DNA from: Bacillus_BE sp042263505
GTDB taxonomy: Bacteria > Bacillota > Bacilli > Bacillales > Cytobacillaceae
NCBI RefSeq assembly: GCF_042263505.1
Contig: NZ_JBHKFI010000004.1
Span: 264,594 to 328,593 of the forward strand
Direction of reading: 5' to 3'
Length of the DNA: 64,000 bases
Below, piece after piece: positions 53,045 through 60,834 of this stretch (positions are counted from its first letter, which is position 1; every line of letters begins with the position of its first letter). The notes under the pieces were generated by a model. It did no database searches. It was given only the letters and a program-made list of their open reading frames with translations, and was not told the origin of the DNA. The position numbers and the translations under genes were made by a program.

Positions 53045-54052
53045 ATGATCGGAAGAATTGAATTACATCGGGAATTTTTTAAAGAAAATAGCAAAATTAT
53101 CTTTCAAAATAATGAATTCACAGTTTCTTTATTTCGATATCCATCCGGTATTGAAGCCGTCGAAGTAGTAAATTCACGAGGAAAAATGGTGGTTCTTCCT
53201 TACCAAGGTCAAATAATTTGGGATTTAGAATTTGACGATGTCGACCTAAAAATGAAAAATATGTTCTCTCAACCAAAGCATGCGAGAGAAATTGTTGAAA
53301 CATACGGATGTTTTGCTTTCCATTCAGGCCTATTGAGTAATGGTTGTCCAGCACCGGAAGATAATCATTCTCTACACGGAGAAATGGCATGTGCAGATAT
53401 GGACCAGGCTTGGCTTGATGTATCAAATAACAGTTTAGCGATTTGCGGTGCAACAGAATATGTAAAGGGATTTGGTTACCATTATTTAGCCAAACCAACT
53501 GTAACAATGTTTGCACGCGAAAGTTATATTGAAATTGGTATGAATGTTAAAAATCTTTCAAGTTCTGAAATGCCTTTACAGTATATGTGTCATACTAACT
53601 ATACTTATTCTCATAATGCCTTAATGAAGCAGAATATTCCAGATAGTGCGTTTGTTCTTCGTGAGTCTATTCCGGATCACGTTAAACCAACAGAAAAATG
53701 GCTTAAATTTAATCAAAAAATTAAGAACGAAGCTTTGAAAACTCTTGATCGTCCGGATATGTATGATCCAGAAATCGTTTTTTTTGCTGACAAATTGGAT
53801 CAATATACTAAAGAAGCCGAGTTTGAAATGGTTTCGCCAGAAGGTGTAACATATTTCACAAATTTTTCTACTGATGAATTTAACTATGCTACTCGCTGGT
53901 TATTATATAATGAAGACCAACAGGTTGCGGCGTTTGTATTACCAGGTACATGCCGGCCAGAAGGATTCTTAGCTGCTAAAACCTCAGGTAGTCTAATTAC
54001 CCTATCAGCAGGTGAAGAAAGATCATTTAAAGTTGTAACTGGTAAAAAATAA
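53045..54052 (+). CDS. DUF4432-family (aldose-1-epimerase-like) protein
   Basis: The 335-aa protein belongs to the galactose-mutarotase-like DUF4432 group. Visible features are VVNSRGKMVVLPYQGQIIWD, FHSGLLSNGCPAPEDNHSLH (active-site-type His), LHGEMACADMDQAW, and PLQYMCHTNYTYSHNALMKQ. It probably interconverts anomers of the imported sugar. AAAGGAGAG precedes the ATG by 7 nt. It lies 84 nt after the transporter gene and 13 nt before the ribokinase gene. Confidence 0.85.
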   Translation: MIGRIELHREFFKENSKIIFQNNEFTVSLFRYPSGIEAVEVVNSRGKMVVLPYQGQIIWDLEFDDVDLKMKNMFSQPKHAREIVETYGCFAFHSGLLSNGCPAPEDNHSLHGEMACADMDQAWLDVSNNSLAICGATEYVKGFGYHYLAKPTVTMFARESYIEIGMNVKNLSSSEMPLQYMCHTNYTYSHNALMKQNIPDSAFVLRESIPDHVKPTEKWLKFNQKIKNEALKTLDRPDMYDPEIVFFADKLDQYTKEAEFEMVSPEGVTYFTNFSTDEFNYATRWLLYNEDQQVAAFVLPGTCRPEGFLAAKTSGSLITLSAGEERSFKVVTGKK

Positions 54053-54065
54053 GGAGGTAACTATC

Positions 54066-55007
54066 GTGGATATTGCAGTGATTGGATCAAATATGGTAGA
54101 TCTCATTACATATATTGATAGAATGCCAAAAGAAGGAGAAACTCTCGAGGCCCCAAGTTTCGAACTTGGTTGCGGAGGCAAGGGTGCAAACCAAGCAGTT
54201 GCAGCTGCAAAATTGGGTTCTAAGGTAATGATGGTAACAAAAGTTGGAGACGATCTTTTTGGTAGCAATACCATTCAGAATTTACAAAAATATGGAATTA
54301 ACACGGAATTTACTAGTAAAGTGCCAGGAATCCCAAGTGGTGTAGCACCAATCTTTGTAGATCCAGAATCTAAAAATCGCATTCTGATTGTTAAGGGGGC
54401 CAATCAGAATCTTTTACCAATGGATATCAATAATGCAACTGCTCGGCTCAAAGAATGTTCATTGATTGTTTTACAACTAGAAATTCCATTACCAACAATT
54501 TATCGTGCTATTGACTTTGGTAATGAACATAATATTCCTATTATTTTAAATCCAGCTCCGGCATCCCGTGAATTAGATTTTGATTACATTTGCAAATGTG
54601 ATTTCTTTATGCCAAATGAAACCGAATTAGAAATTTTAACGGGAATGCCAGTAGATACGGAAGAGCATATTCGCGATGCAGCTGCATTCCTCATTGGAAA
54701 AGGTGTAAAAAATGTGATCGTAACTATGGGTAACCGCGGTGTCCTATGGGCGACAAAGGATAATGTTCATCGTGTAGAAGCACATAGCGTTGACGCTATT
54801 GACACTACAGGAGCTGGTGATGCATTCATCGGCTGCTTCTCTCACTATTATGTAAAAGATAAAGACATACTAAGTGCAATCAAGATGGCCACAGGATTTG
54901 CTGGATTGAGCGTGACAAAACGGGGAACACAGATTTCTTATCCGAGTAAAGATGAATTGATCCAGTTTGTTAAAGAAAAAGAGTCATCCCTTTTTAAGGG
55001 GTGTTAA
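54066..55007 (+). CDS. rbsK: Ribokinase (PfkB family)
   Basis: The 313-aa sugar kinase has the PfkB signature 1 (GCGGKGANQAVAAAKLG, ~residues 38-54) and signature 2 (DTTGAGDAFIGCFSHYY, ~residues 247-263, with the catalytic Asp). It phosphorylates ribose or a similar sugar with ATP. The start is GTG with AAGGAGG 8 nt upstream. It is the last gene of the operon; a terminator follows at 55032. Confidence 0.9.
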   Translation: MDIAVIGSNMVDLITYIDRMPKEGETLEAPSFELGCGGKGANQAVAAAKLGSKVMMVTKVGDDLFGSNTIQNLQKYGINTEFTSKVPGIPSGVAPIFVDPESKNRILIVKGANQNLLPMDINNATARLKECSLIVLQLEIPLPTIYRAIDFGNEHNIPIILNPAPASRELDFDYICKCDFFMPNETELEILTGMPVDTEEHIRDAAAFLIGKGVKNVIVTMGNRGVLWATKDNVHRVEAHSVDAIDTTGAGDAFIGCFSHYYVKDKDILSAIKMATGFAGLSVTKRGTQISYPSKDELIQFVKEKESSLFKGC

Positions 55008-55031
55008 TTATAAGAATGATATATATTGAAG

Positions 55032-55068
55032 TAGCTAGGAAAGTCTTTTTGAGTCTATCCTAGCTATT
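55032..55068 (+). terminator. Terminator of the sugar operon
   Basis: TAGCTAGGA / TCCTAGCTA, perfect 9-bp stem with a 17-nt loop, then eight T's. Confidence 0.75.
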
Positions 55069-55113
55069 TTTTTTAAGCAGAAGTTTTGGTACATCATAGG
55101 CTGTTCCATCATA

Positions 55114-55255
55114 TATAAGAACATAGTTGAACTAATCGAATCAGATGCTGAAAGAATTTTTGCTTTATACGGTGAAGGACATCTTCATTTACTTAATCAT
55201 TTTTTAATGAAAGAGGACTTTTTAAAGTTGAGAAGGTTGAAGATTATATATAACT
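55114..55255 (+). pseudogene. Tail of a DUF5694/TraB-like protein, frameshifted
   Basis: NIVELIESDAERIFALYGEG then HLHLLNHFLMKE is the usual end of this family; the last part (FKVEKVEDYI) lies in another frame. No start is left. Confidence 0.5.
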
Positions 55256-55425
55256 TATCCCTTTTAATGTTCTTTATCAATGGTATTGCAACCTCTCAAA
55301 TTATTATTTAGAGGCAATTGAATTTCTGTTATCTAGTCCAATTGTTCCAATACTTCCTTAGTTAACAATGATTATTGGTCTTTATTTTTCTTTAAATACA
55401 ACCATAGGTAAGCTGTTAATAACAA

Positions 55426-55546
55426 GTTTGTGAATAAATGCACTTAAACTATCGGGAACTTTCCTTGAATTAGGAATTGCACCTTAATCTACTAACGGTC
55501 AGTAATCTTTAACAAGATAAATGGATTTTTATGGTAAAATAATGAA
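55426..55546 (+). repeat. Dispersed cassette-repeat copy with promoter-like tail
   Basis: GTGAATAAATGCACTTAAAC, a hairpin-like middle, CTACTAACGGTCAGTAATC and the tail ATGGATTTTTATGGTAAAAT, which matches the tail at 19085-19101. Confidence 0.75.
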
Positions 55547-55579
55547 ATATATAAATTATAATTCATTGAGGTGTAGATT

Positions 55580-55758
55580 ATGAATATTGGTGATTTAATT
55601 GACCAATTAATTATGTTTTTTATATTATTAGGGATGACTTTTGCTATTTTTTATGTTTTTCGCACAATAATAAAAAAACAAGAAGTTCTGACTCTGATAA
55701 AATTAAACAAAAACTTGATAGAATAATTGAACTCCTTGAAAAGAGGAATAAAGAATAA
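55580..55758 (+). pseudogene. Small membrane/coiled-coil protein, one frame change at an A-run
   Basis: GAGGTG precedes ATG 55580 (MNIGDLIDQLIMFFILLGMT then FAIFYVFRTIIKK). After a run of seven A's the sensible continuation (SDSDKIKQKLDRIIELLEKR, NKE) is in the -1 frame. The whole would be a ~60-aa protein with one membrane helix and a coiled coil. It may be a frameshift mutation, a sequencing error or ribosomal slippage. Confidence 0.5.
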
Positions 55759-55773
55759 CCATTAATAATTTTT

Positions 55774-55880
55774 TTGAACAAACGGGGGCAATAATCTTAG
55801 AAGGATTAATGCTTATTTTTTTGAAGTTATTGTCCTAACGGAGCAGAATAGTTTAACAAGGAAATGGATTTATATGGTAA
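55774..55880 (+). repeat. Dispersed cassette-repeat copy with terminator
   Basis: TTGAACAAACGGGGGCAATA, a stem with ATTAATGC and T's, then TCCTAACGGAGCAGAATAGT and a promoter-like ATGGATTTATATGGTAAAGT. Confidence 0.75.
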
Positions 55881-55933
55881 AGTGGATACAAAAATGTGTT
55901 TAATCAAATTTCTAGAGAAAAGAGGTAGAAAAA

Positions 55934-56338
55934 GTGGAAGTGGGCGACTATTTTCCTTTGGTACCTTTATTAGTTGTTGTTGCTTTTATACTACATCCCT
56001 CAAGAGTATTCCCTAAAATAATTAAATATATTGGTTATGGATACTTCTTTGTACTAACGTTGGTATTCATCATAGTAAGAGAGAGAATTAGTTACCTTTA
56101 TGAACATCCTCCTATTCCTGAAATTTATTGGGAGAAAAATTCAGATTGGTCTGATATAGGGCTTTTACTGTATTTAGTGCCAACAGCAGTTATATTTCTA
56201 ATCTTTTGCTTTTCTTGGTTTAAAAGAGAAAAAGACTCTAAAGGAAAAATTCTTATGTTATTTTTCTTTGTAGTTGGATTGGTATTGCTCTTTGTTTATG
56301 CTTTTTTCTTTAGTATGACTTTGGGATATAGTCCGTAA
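55934..56338 (+). CDS. Integral membrane protein, unknown function
   Basis: The 134-aa protein has about four hydrophobic helices (residues ~5-22, 30-50, 73-95 and 105-128). A periplasm-side-like loop with Pro and Trp (EHPPIPEIYWEKNSDW) lies between helices 2 and 3. The start is GTG with GAGGTAG upstream. No family recognised. Single-gene unit between cassette-repeats. Confidence 0.6.
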   Translation: MEVGDYFPLVPLLVVVAFILHPSRVFPKIIKYIGYGYFFVLTLVFIIVRERISYLYEHPPIPEIYWEKNSDWSDIGLLLYLVPTAVIFLIFCFSWFKREKDSKGKILMLFFFVVGLVLLFVYAFFFSMTLGYSP

Positions 56339-56914
56339 AATCATTTTCTTAAAGTAACGGGGACTTTTGATTAATTTCCAAAATGATCAATAAGTTAAAG
56401 ATATGCAATTTTTTATTCATTTCTTACATATTTTCGGTTTTTTTTACATTAAAAAAACATCCTGCTATAAACTACATTATTTTATTACCAAATACAAGAT
56501 TAAACCTTTTAAGATTAGAACTCTGAAGGATCTGTAGTTAAGATCCTTCAGGGTTCTAATCATTCAACAACCAAAGGGCTATTATTAAAATGAACTGTTG
56601 TAATTGTAAATGTAAAATAAAAAACAAATAAAATAAGTTGGCTTATTTTCCTGAGAAGAAAATCTGTTTTTCATAAATAATTTTTTGTAAGATATTGTAT
56701 GTCTTAAAATGATTTGAGGGTTTATACCTTAATTTATCAAAGGGTGATTTTCCATACATCTTTTTGCTATTTTTGATGGATTCATCTGTTACCGCCAAGT
56801 AGAAATGAACACTTCATTCCGCTAAAAAACACAGTTACCCCGCAATCAAAAAACGAACAAATAAGACCGACTCCCCAACAATGTGACTCAAGCTCGTAAG
56901 ACCATAACTTTTCT
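56339..56914. other. Intergenic stretch with a long hairpin, no gene seen
   Basis: A last cassette core (CTTAAAGTAACGGGGACTTT) lies at 56348-56368. A long inverted repeat lies at 56513-56561. The remainder has no supported frame. Confidence 0.55.
56513..56561. repeat. Long near-perfect hairpin
   Basis: GATTAGAACTCTGAAGGATC and GATCCTTCAGGGTTCTAATC form a 20-bp stem with one G-T pair and a 9-nt loop. There is no T-run, so it is not a standard terminator. Confidence 0.6.
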
Positions 56915-57838
56915 AAAATGGACGATCATAAGCAAAGGAAGTTTTTTTATATTTTCATCAACAACATCCCTCCTTTTTCTATATTTATCTATATATCTTC
57001 TATGATAGAAATTTTCATGGAAGAAAGGGCAGTGGTTGATGATGGCAAAATATCGAATGGTGCGCACTGAATTTTGGAAGAATCCGATTGTTTCGGAAGA
57101 GATGACCCCCGAGGACAAGTATTTTTATCTTTATCTGCTGACAAATCCCCAGACTACGCAAATTGGCATCTATCGAATTACGAAAAAACAAATGGCTTTT
57201 GATTTGGGTTATTCGATTGAGAGTGTGGCTTCGTTAATGGAACGATTCACCCGGCAACACAAGTTGATTCGTTACAATCCGCAAACAAGAGAACTCGCCA
57301 TTAAAAACTGGGGGAAAGACAATCTGCATAAAGGCGGAAAACCGGTGATGGATTGTATATTATCCGAATTAAAAGAAGTGGAGGATCATTCTCTTATCCA
57401 ATATGTGTCTGAATCTATTGATAAACGGGATATTAGCAGCCTTTACGAATCGTTTTATCAGCAAAAAGAGATGAATCAAGAAGACCAAGATGAAAGTGAT
57501 ACGGATTTCACTGAATCTGAAAAATTTGACGATCCGTTTTCGCGTCGTAATCCGATAGGGGGGCAAAAAGAAAAACAAAAAGAAAATGAAAAAGAAAAAC
57601 AACAAAAGACCCTTTATACGGATATAGAGAATCTCTTACATACGAATCAATCCCAAGAAGATGTGAAAGAAATTATCGAATTTTGGGATACGAATGGATT
57701 TGGTTTGGCGAACATAAATGCCAAAGAGCAGCTGTTAGCTTGGCTGGAGGATTCTCGCTTTTTACAGCCAAAAGCGGTTATTTTAAAAGCGATGAATATT
57801 GCCTGTGCGAATAACAAACGAAGACTAAACTATATTGT
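56915..57838 (+). repeat. Duplicated DnaD segment, right copy
   Basis: Direct repeat of 45882-46801; this copy has the intact reading frame. Confidence 0.9.
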
Positions 57839-58013
57839 TGGGATTCTAAGAAACTGGGAAAACGAATCCTTATTGACGGTAGAAGAAATAGATTCGTTTC
57901 ATGAGGGCCAAAAATCTCTCACAAAGAAATTGCCAACAACCGAATCGTTTCCTTCTGGAAGAGCAATACCAGGTGAATTTAAGCTCGACCTTACAGCAGG
58001 TGAAGAATCATGA
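57039..58013 (+). CDS. DnaD-like replication initiation/helicase-loader protein
   Basis: The protein is 324 aa. The N-terminal winged-helix part is MVRTEFWKNPIVSEEMTPED, YLYLLTNPQTTQIGIYRITK, QMAFDLGYSIESVASLMERF. A Lys/Glu-rich linker (residues ~155-195) leads to a DnaD domain (IIEFWDTNGFGLANINAKEQ, ALILKAMN-like KAVILKAMNIACANNKRRLN, YIVGILRNWEN). The last motif is the Y-x-x-x-I-L-x-x-W helicase-loading signature. Phage and plasmid DnaD proteins load the replicative helicase, and the next gene is such a helicase with a 4-nt overlap. The start is the ATG at 57039 or 57042. Confidence 0.88.
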   Translation: MMAKYRMVRTEFWKNPIVSEEMTPEDKYFYLYLLTNPQTTQIGIYRITKKQMAFDLGYSIESVASLMERFTRQHKLIRYNPQTRELAIKNWGKDNLHKGGKPVMDCILSELKEVEDHSLIQYVSESIDKRDISSLYESFYQQKEMNQEDQDESDTDFTESEKFDDPFSRRNPIGGQKEKQKENEKEKQQKTLYTDIENLLHTNQSQEDVKEIIEFWDTNGFGLANINAKEQLLAWLEDSRFLQPKAVILKAMNIACANNKRRLNYIVGILRNWENESLLTVEEIDSFHEGQKSLTKKLPTTESFPSGRAIPGEFKLDLTAGEES

Positions 58014-59272
58014 GTCACCCTGAAAAAGTGTTCTTAGGAAGCTTAATGAAGGAGCAGTACCTGATCAAGGACACCGTGATTCAACCTGAACACCTGGAAA
58101 GCACCCGGCATCAAGAATTAATGAGAAGAATGGTGGAATTCAATCGAGCCGGAAAGAGTATTGATTTGGTTCATTTAACAACATTGCCGAATCTCGAATC
58201 CTACGGTGGAATGTCTTACCTTTCGGAGCTGCTGTCATATGCAGAGGTTGAGAAATTTGACCAAACAGAGCAGCTCATTCTTGAACAGTGGAAGGAACGG
58301 GAGAAGCGGAACATCTTGACCCTTGCAAGCCTAAATGATTGGGAGATTGAAAGGGTAATTGCTCAATTGGATAAAATCAATCAATTGAAGATGGAGGATC
58401 ATACATCGATCACACAGGCGCTGGCAAATATCTATGAGGCACCCTGGGAAGATCTATTCACCTTTAAAAATGTGACAAGTGGCATCAAAAAGCTAGACGA
58501 AATGACGGGAGGATTTCAGGACGGGGAAGTGACGATAATCGCCGCAAGACCATCGATGGGAAAAACCGATGTGATGCTTCATTTTGCAAAAGTGGCAGGT
58601 TGGGCAGGGTTTCTGCCCCTCGTATTCTCGTTAGAAATGCCTGAGAGGCTATTAACAACCCGATTAATTGCTTCGACAGGAGGCTTTAACCGCATCAAAA
58701 TGCGGGATCCGAAAAGAATGCTGAATCAAAGTCAAAAAAATAAATGGTCGGATGTGCTTAGTGATCTTGATGAAACCCAAATGCAAATTTTTGATGGAGC
58801 CGGACAAACGGTTGCGGAAATGAGAGCGAAGACGAGAAAATTGATGCATCAATATCCATACAAGAAACCGATTATTTTTATCGATTACTTAACCTTGATC
58901 CATACCAGTGAATTTTATGGAGGAAATACCCATTTACAAGTAACGGAAATCTCGAAATCCCTTAAAACAATGGCGAAGGATTTTCATTGCCCTGTCGTTT
59001 GTTTGGCGCAGCTCAATCGATCCGTGGAATCAAGGGCCAATAAACGGCCAATGATGTCTGATATTCGGGAATCTGGCAGTGTGGAACAGGATGCAGATGT
59101 CATTTTGTTCCTGTTCCGCGAATCCTATTATGACAAGGAAACGGACAATCATTCCCTTGAAATCATTGTCTCAAAAAATCGTAATGGTCCGGTTGGAACG
59201 ATTAGAGTGAAATACAACGAACATACTGGGGGGATTGAGGACCAGAAGGAAACGAGTCTTCCTTCCACTTAA
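58010..59272 (+). CDS. DnaB-family replicative helicase (phage/mobile-element type)
   Basis: The 420-aa protein has an N-terminal DnaB domain (residues ~3-100, HPEKVFLGSLMKEQYLIKDT). The RecA-like helicase core has Walker A ARPSMGKT at residues 179-186, Walker B in PIIFIDYLTLI, VVCLAQLNRSVESRANKRPM, and SDIRESGSVEQDADVILFLF. It is shorter than chromosomal DnaB/DnaC (~450 aa), as in phages. The start overlaps the DnaD-like stop (ATGA), so the genes are translationally coupled. It points to a replication module of a prophage or integrative element. Confidence 0.92.
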   Translation: MSHPEKVFLGSLMKEQYLIKDTVIQPEHLESTRHQELMRRMVEFNRAGKSIDLVHLTTLPNLESYGGMSYLSELLSYAEVEKFDQTEQLILEQWKEREKRNILTLASLNDWEIERVIAQLDKINQLKMEDHTSITQALANIYEAPWEDLFTFKNVTSGIKKLDEMTGGFQDGEVTIIAARPSMGKTDVMLHFAKVAGWAGFLPLVFSLEMPERLLTTRLIASTGGFNRIKMRDPKRMLNQSQKNKWSDVLSDLDETQMQIFDGAGQTVAEMRAKTRKLMHQYPYKKPIIFIDYLTLIHTSEFYGGNTHLQVTEISKSLKTMAKDFHCPVVCLAQLNRSVESRANKRPMMSDIRESGSVEQDADVILFLFRESYYDKETDNHSLEIIVSKNRNGPVGTIRVKYNEHTGGIEDQKETSLPST

Positions 59273-59337
59273 CATTTTTGATCTTTAAAGACGAAGATCA
59301 TGGTCGTTAGAAAAATCGAAAGTTGAGGTGTGATCAC

Positions 59338-59763
59338 ATGCTAGTGGAAGAACTTTACCTAGATTCTATCCGTTTTGAAGAATCCTCATTGGTCCATTAT
59401 CTCTACCATCTACTAACCGAACAGAAAATTTCCCTTGATGACTCTATCCAAGCATTAGATTTTGACCAAGCAGACCATCAGAAAGTAGCGGAAATGATTC
59501 AAAACAATGTACTCGGGTTTTACAAAATCCGCATCTACTCATTGAAGATGAATCAAAACGATTTTGTCTTTATCTTTGCCAACAGTGAGCAAGAGGCAAT
59601 CCAATTCTATACCGAAAACTTTCAACAATCCCCATTGAACTGTCACGAATATACACTCGATTTCCAACTTGCTAGAGGTAATGAAGTGATTTCCTTTCGG
59701 GACATGAGGAAGGAATTTGAAAGGTTTCCAGCGATAGCGGGGTATTTTGGGAGAATGGGATGA
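59338..59763 (+). CDS. Hypothetical protein of the replication module
   Basis: The protein is 141 aa from ATG 59338 (GAGGTG 7 nt upstream). It starts MLVEELYLDSIRFEESSLVH and contains KIRIYSLKMNQNDFVFIFAN, SEQEAIQFYTENFQQSPLNC. It is soluble and acidic, and reads as a small alpha/beta protein. It follows the helicase gene by 65 nt and is probably transcribed with it. No family recognised; a role in replication is only inferred from position. Confidence 0.65.
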   Translation: MLVEELYLDSIRFEESSLVHYLYHLLTEQKISLDDSIQALDFDQADHQKVAEMIQNNVLGFYKIRIYSLKMNQNDFVFIFANSEQEAIQFYTENFQQSPLNCHEYTLDFQLARGNEVISFRDMRKEFERFPAIAGYFGRMG

Positions 59764-60027
59764 TGGTGAATTTGGATGGTATCTTCTTTTATATTTTTAA
59801 TCCGCTTATTATGTTTCTGCATAAAGGATAGAAAAGATTTCATTCTCCTCCGATATGATTCTCTAGAGAATTCTGGGATAGATTAGGTTCAAAATAATGA
59901 TTATTTTTAACTATTTTATTTATGATATTGAAACCTGATTATAGATTTAGTTGTGATAACAAAAATCAAAGGAGGACTCCTGATTGGCTGTCTCTATCAA
60001 GTAGAGCTGACCAACTTGCTAAGAAAT
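59764..60027. other. Intergenic, no gene seen
   Basis: AT-rich. A short GGAGGACTCC motif and a frame without start lie near 59970-60040; nothing can be assigned. Confidence 0.45.
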
Positions 60028-60303
60028 TTAATCCAAAGAAGAAAACATTTTGAAAAAGAACAAGAAATTGTCCTGAAAATAGTCAAAAACCGATTTCAGT
60101 TTCAATTCTTTACTTACTTGATTTGATTCGCCTCTCACACAAAACGGGAGCAAATTGCATATATGATCTTCAATACATTTTTCCAAAAGATCGTATTTTT
60201 CAGTGTAATGCAAATAAATAGTGCCACGGTTAACATTTGCACGCTCCGCTATCTCGTTAATAGTTATCTGCTCAAATTCTTTTTCGGAAAAAAGCGCATC
60301 AAT
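60028..60303 (-). pseudogene. TetR-family regulator fragment (HTH half)
   Basis: The reverse-strand frame reads DALFSEKEFEQITINEIAER, ANVNRGTIYLHYTEKYDLLE, KCIEDHI..., a clear TetR HTH with recognition helix. It has no start codon (a stop lies just upstream) and runs out after ~90 residues, so both ends are lost. Confidence 0.75.
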
Positions 60304-60335
60304 TCCACTAATTTATATAAGAAGGGTGGGTTAAT

Positions 60336-60533
60336 ATGCAAGATGTTATTAGAAAGACACAACATAAGGGTGCAAGAAATTTAGCACCGGTACAGGCAAG
60401 AGAATATGGAAGGATAGGCAAGAGCACAATCACACCAGCACAGGGAAGGAAGGACAAACGGATAGGGACAGCAATGAACGAAGGAAAGAACGAAAAAAAC
60501 GAAGAAAAAAAAACATGCAAGGAATATGGATAG
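60336..60533 (+). CDS. Possible small basic protein, uncertain
   Basis: AAGGGTGGG precedes an ATG opening a 65-aa, Lys/Arg/Asn/Glu-rich frame (MQDVIRKTQHKGARNLAPVQ, AREYGRIGKSTITPAQGRKD). The purine-rich strand also leaves long frames on the reverse strand, so this may be composition rather than a gene. Confidence 0.3.
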   Translation: MQDVIRKTQHKGARNLAPVQAREYGRIGKSTITPAQGRKDKRIGTAMNEGKNEKNEEKKTCKEYG

Positions 60534-60834
60534 ATCATTGTGAGGTAAAGAGGTTAAACCAAACATTGGATGTGAAGTATGACACTTTCCTGTACCATAG
60601 GGGAGCGCTATGTATATATGTCTGGTCTGGTGTCTGAATCGGATACCCCATGTTTTTTTAAAAAAGTCACCAAATTTTGTATGCTGTTGAGGATTATTAT
60701 AAAGTATACAGCCTTTTATAAAGAGGGGTTAAGGTTTTTGCAATTTTCCTTTCCCAATTCCTTAAAAAACATTTTACTAAATTTTAAAAAAATTTAAAAT
60801 AGAATTAATAGGGATAATAGAAAGGAATGTATTT
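60534..60834. other. Intergenic, no gene supported
   Basis: A 72-codon frame at 60579-60797 has no ribosome binding site and low-quality composition. The region contains AT-rich promoter-like sequence before the HNH gene. Confidence 0.45.

Noticed and set aside
55650..55720. Classical X XXY YYZ slippery heptamer in the small membrane-protein gene
   Set aside because: The A-run is out of register with the zero frame for a canonical heptamer, so a mutation or read error is the simpler explanation.
60308..60566. Hydrophobic reverse-strand frames of 61-76 codons
   Set aside because: They mirror a purine-rich plus strand (Lys/Arg/Glu codons), which automatically yields Phe/Leu/Ser-rich frames on the other strand.
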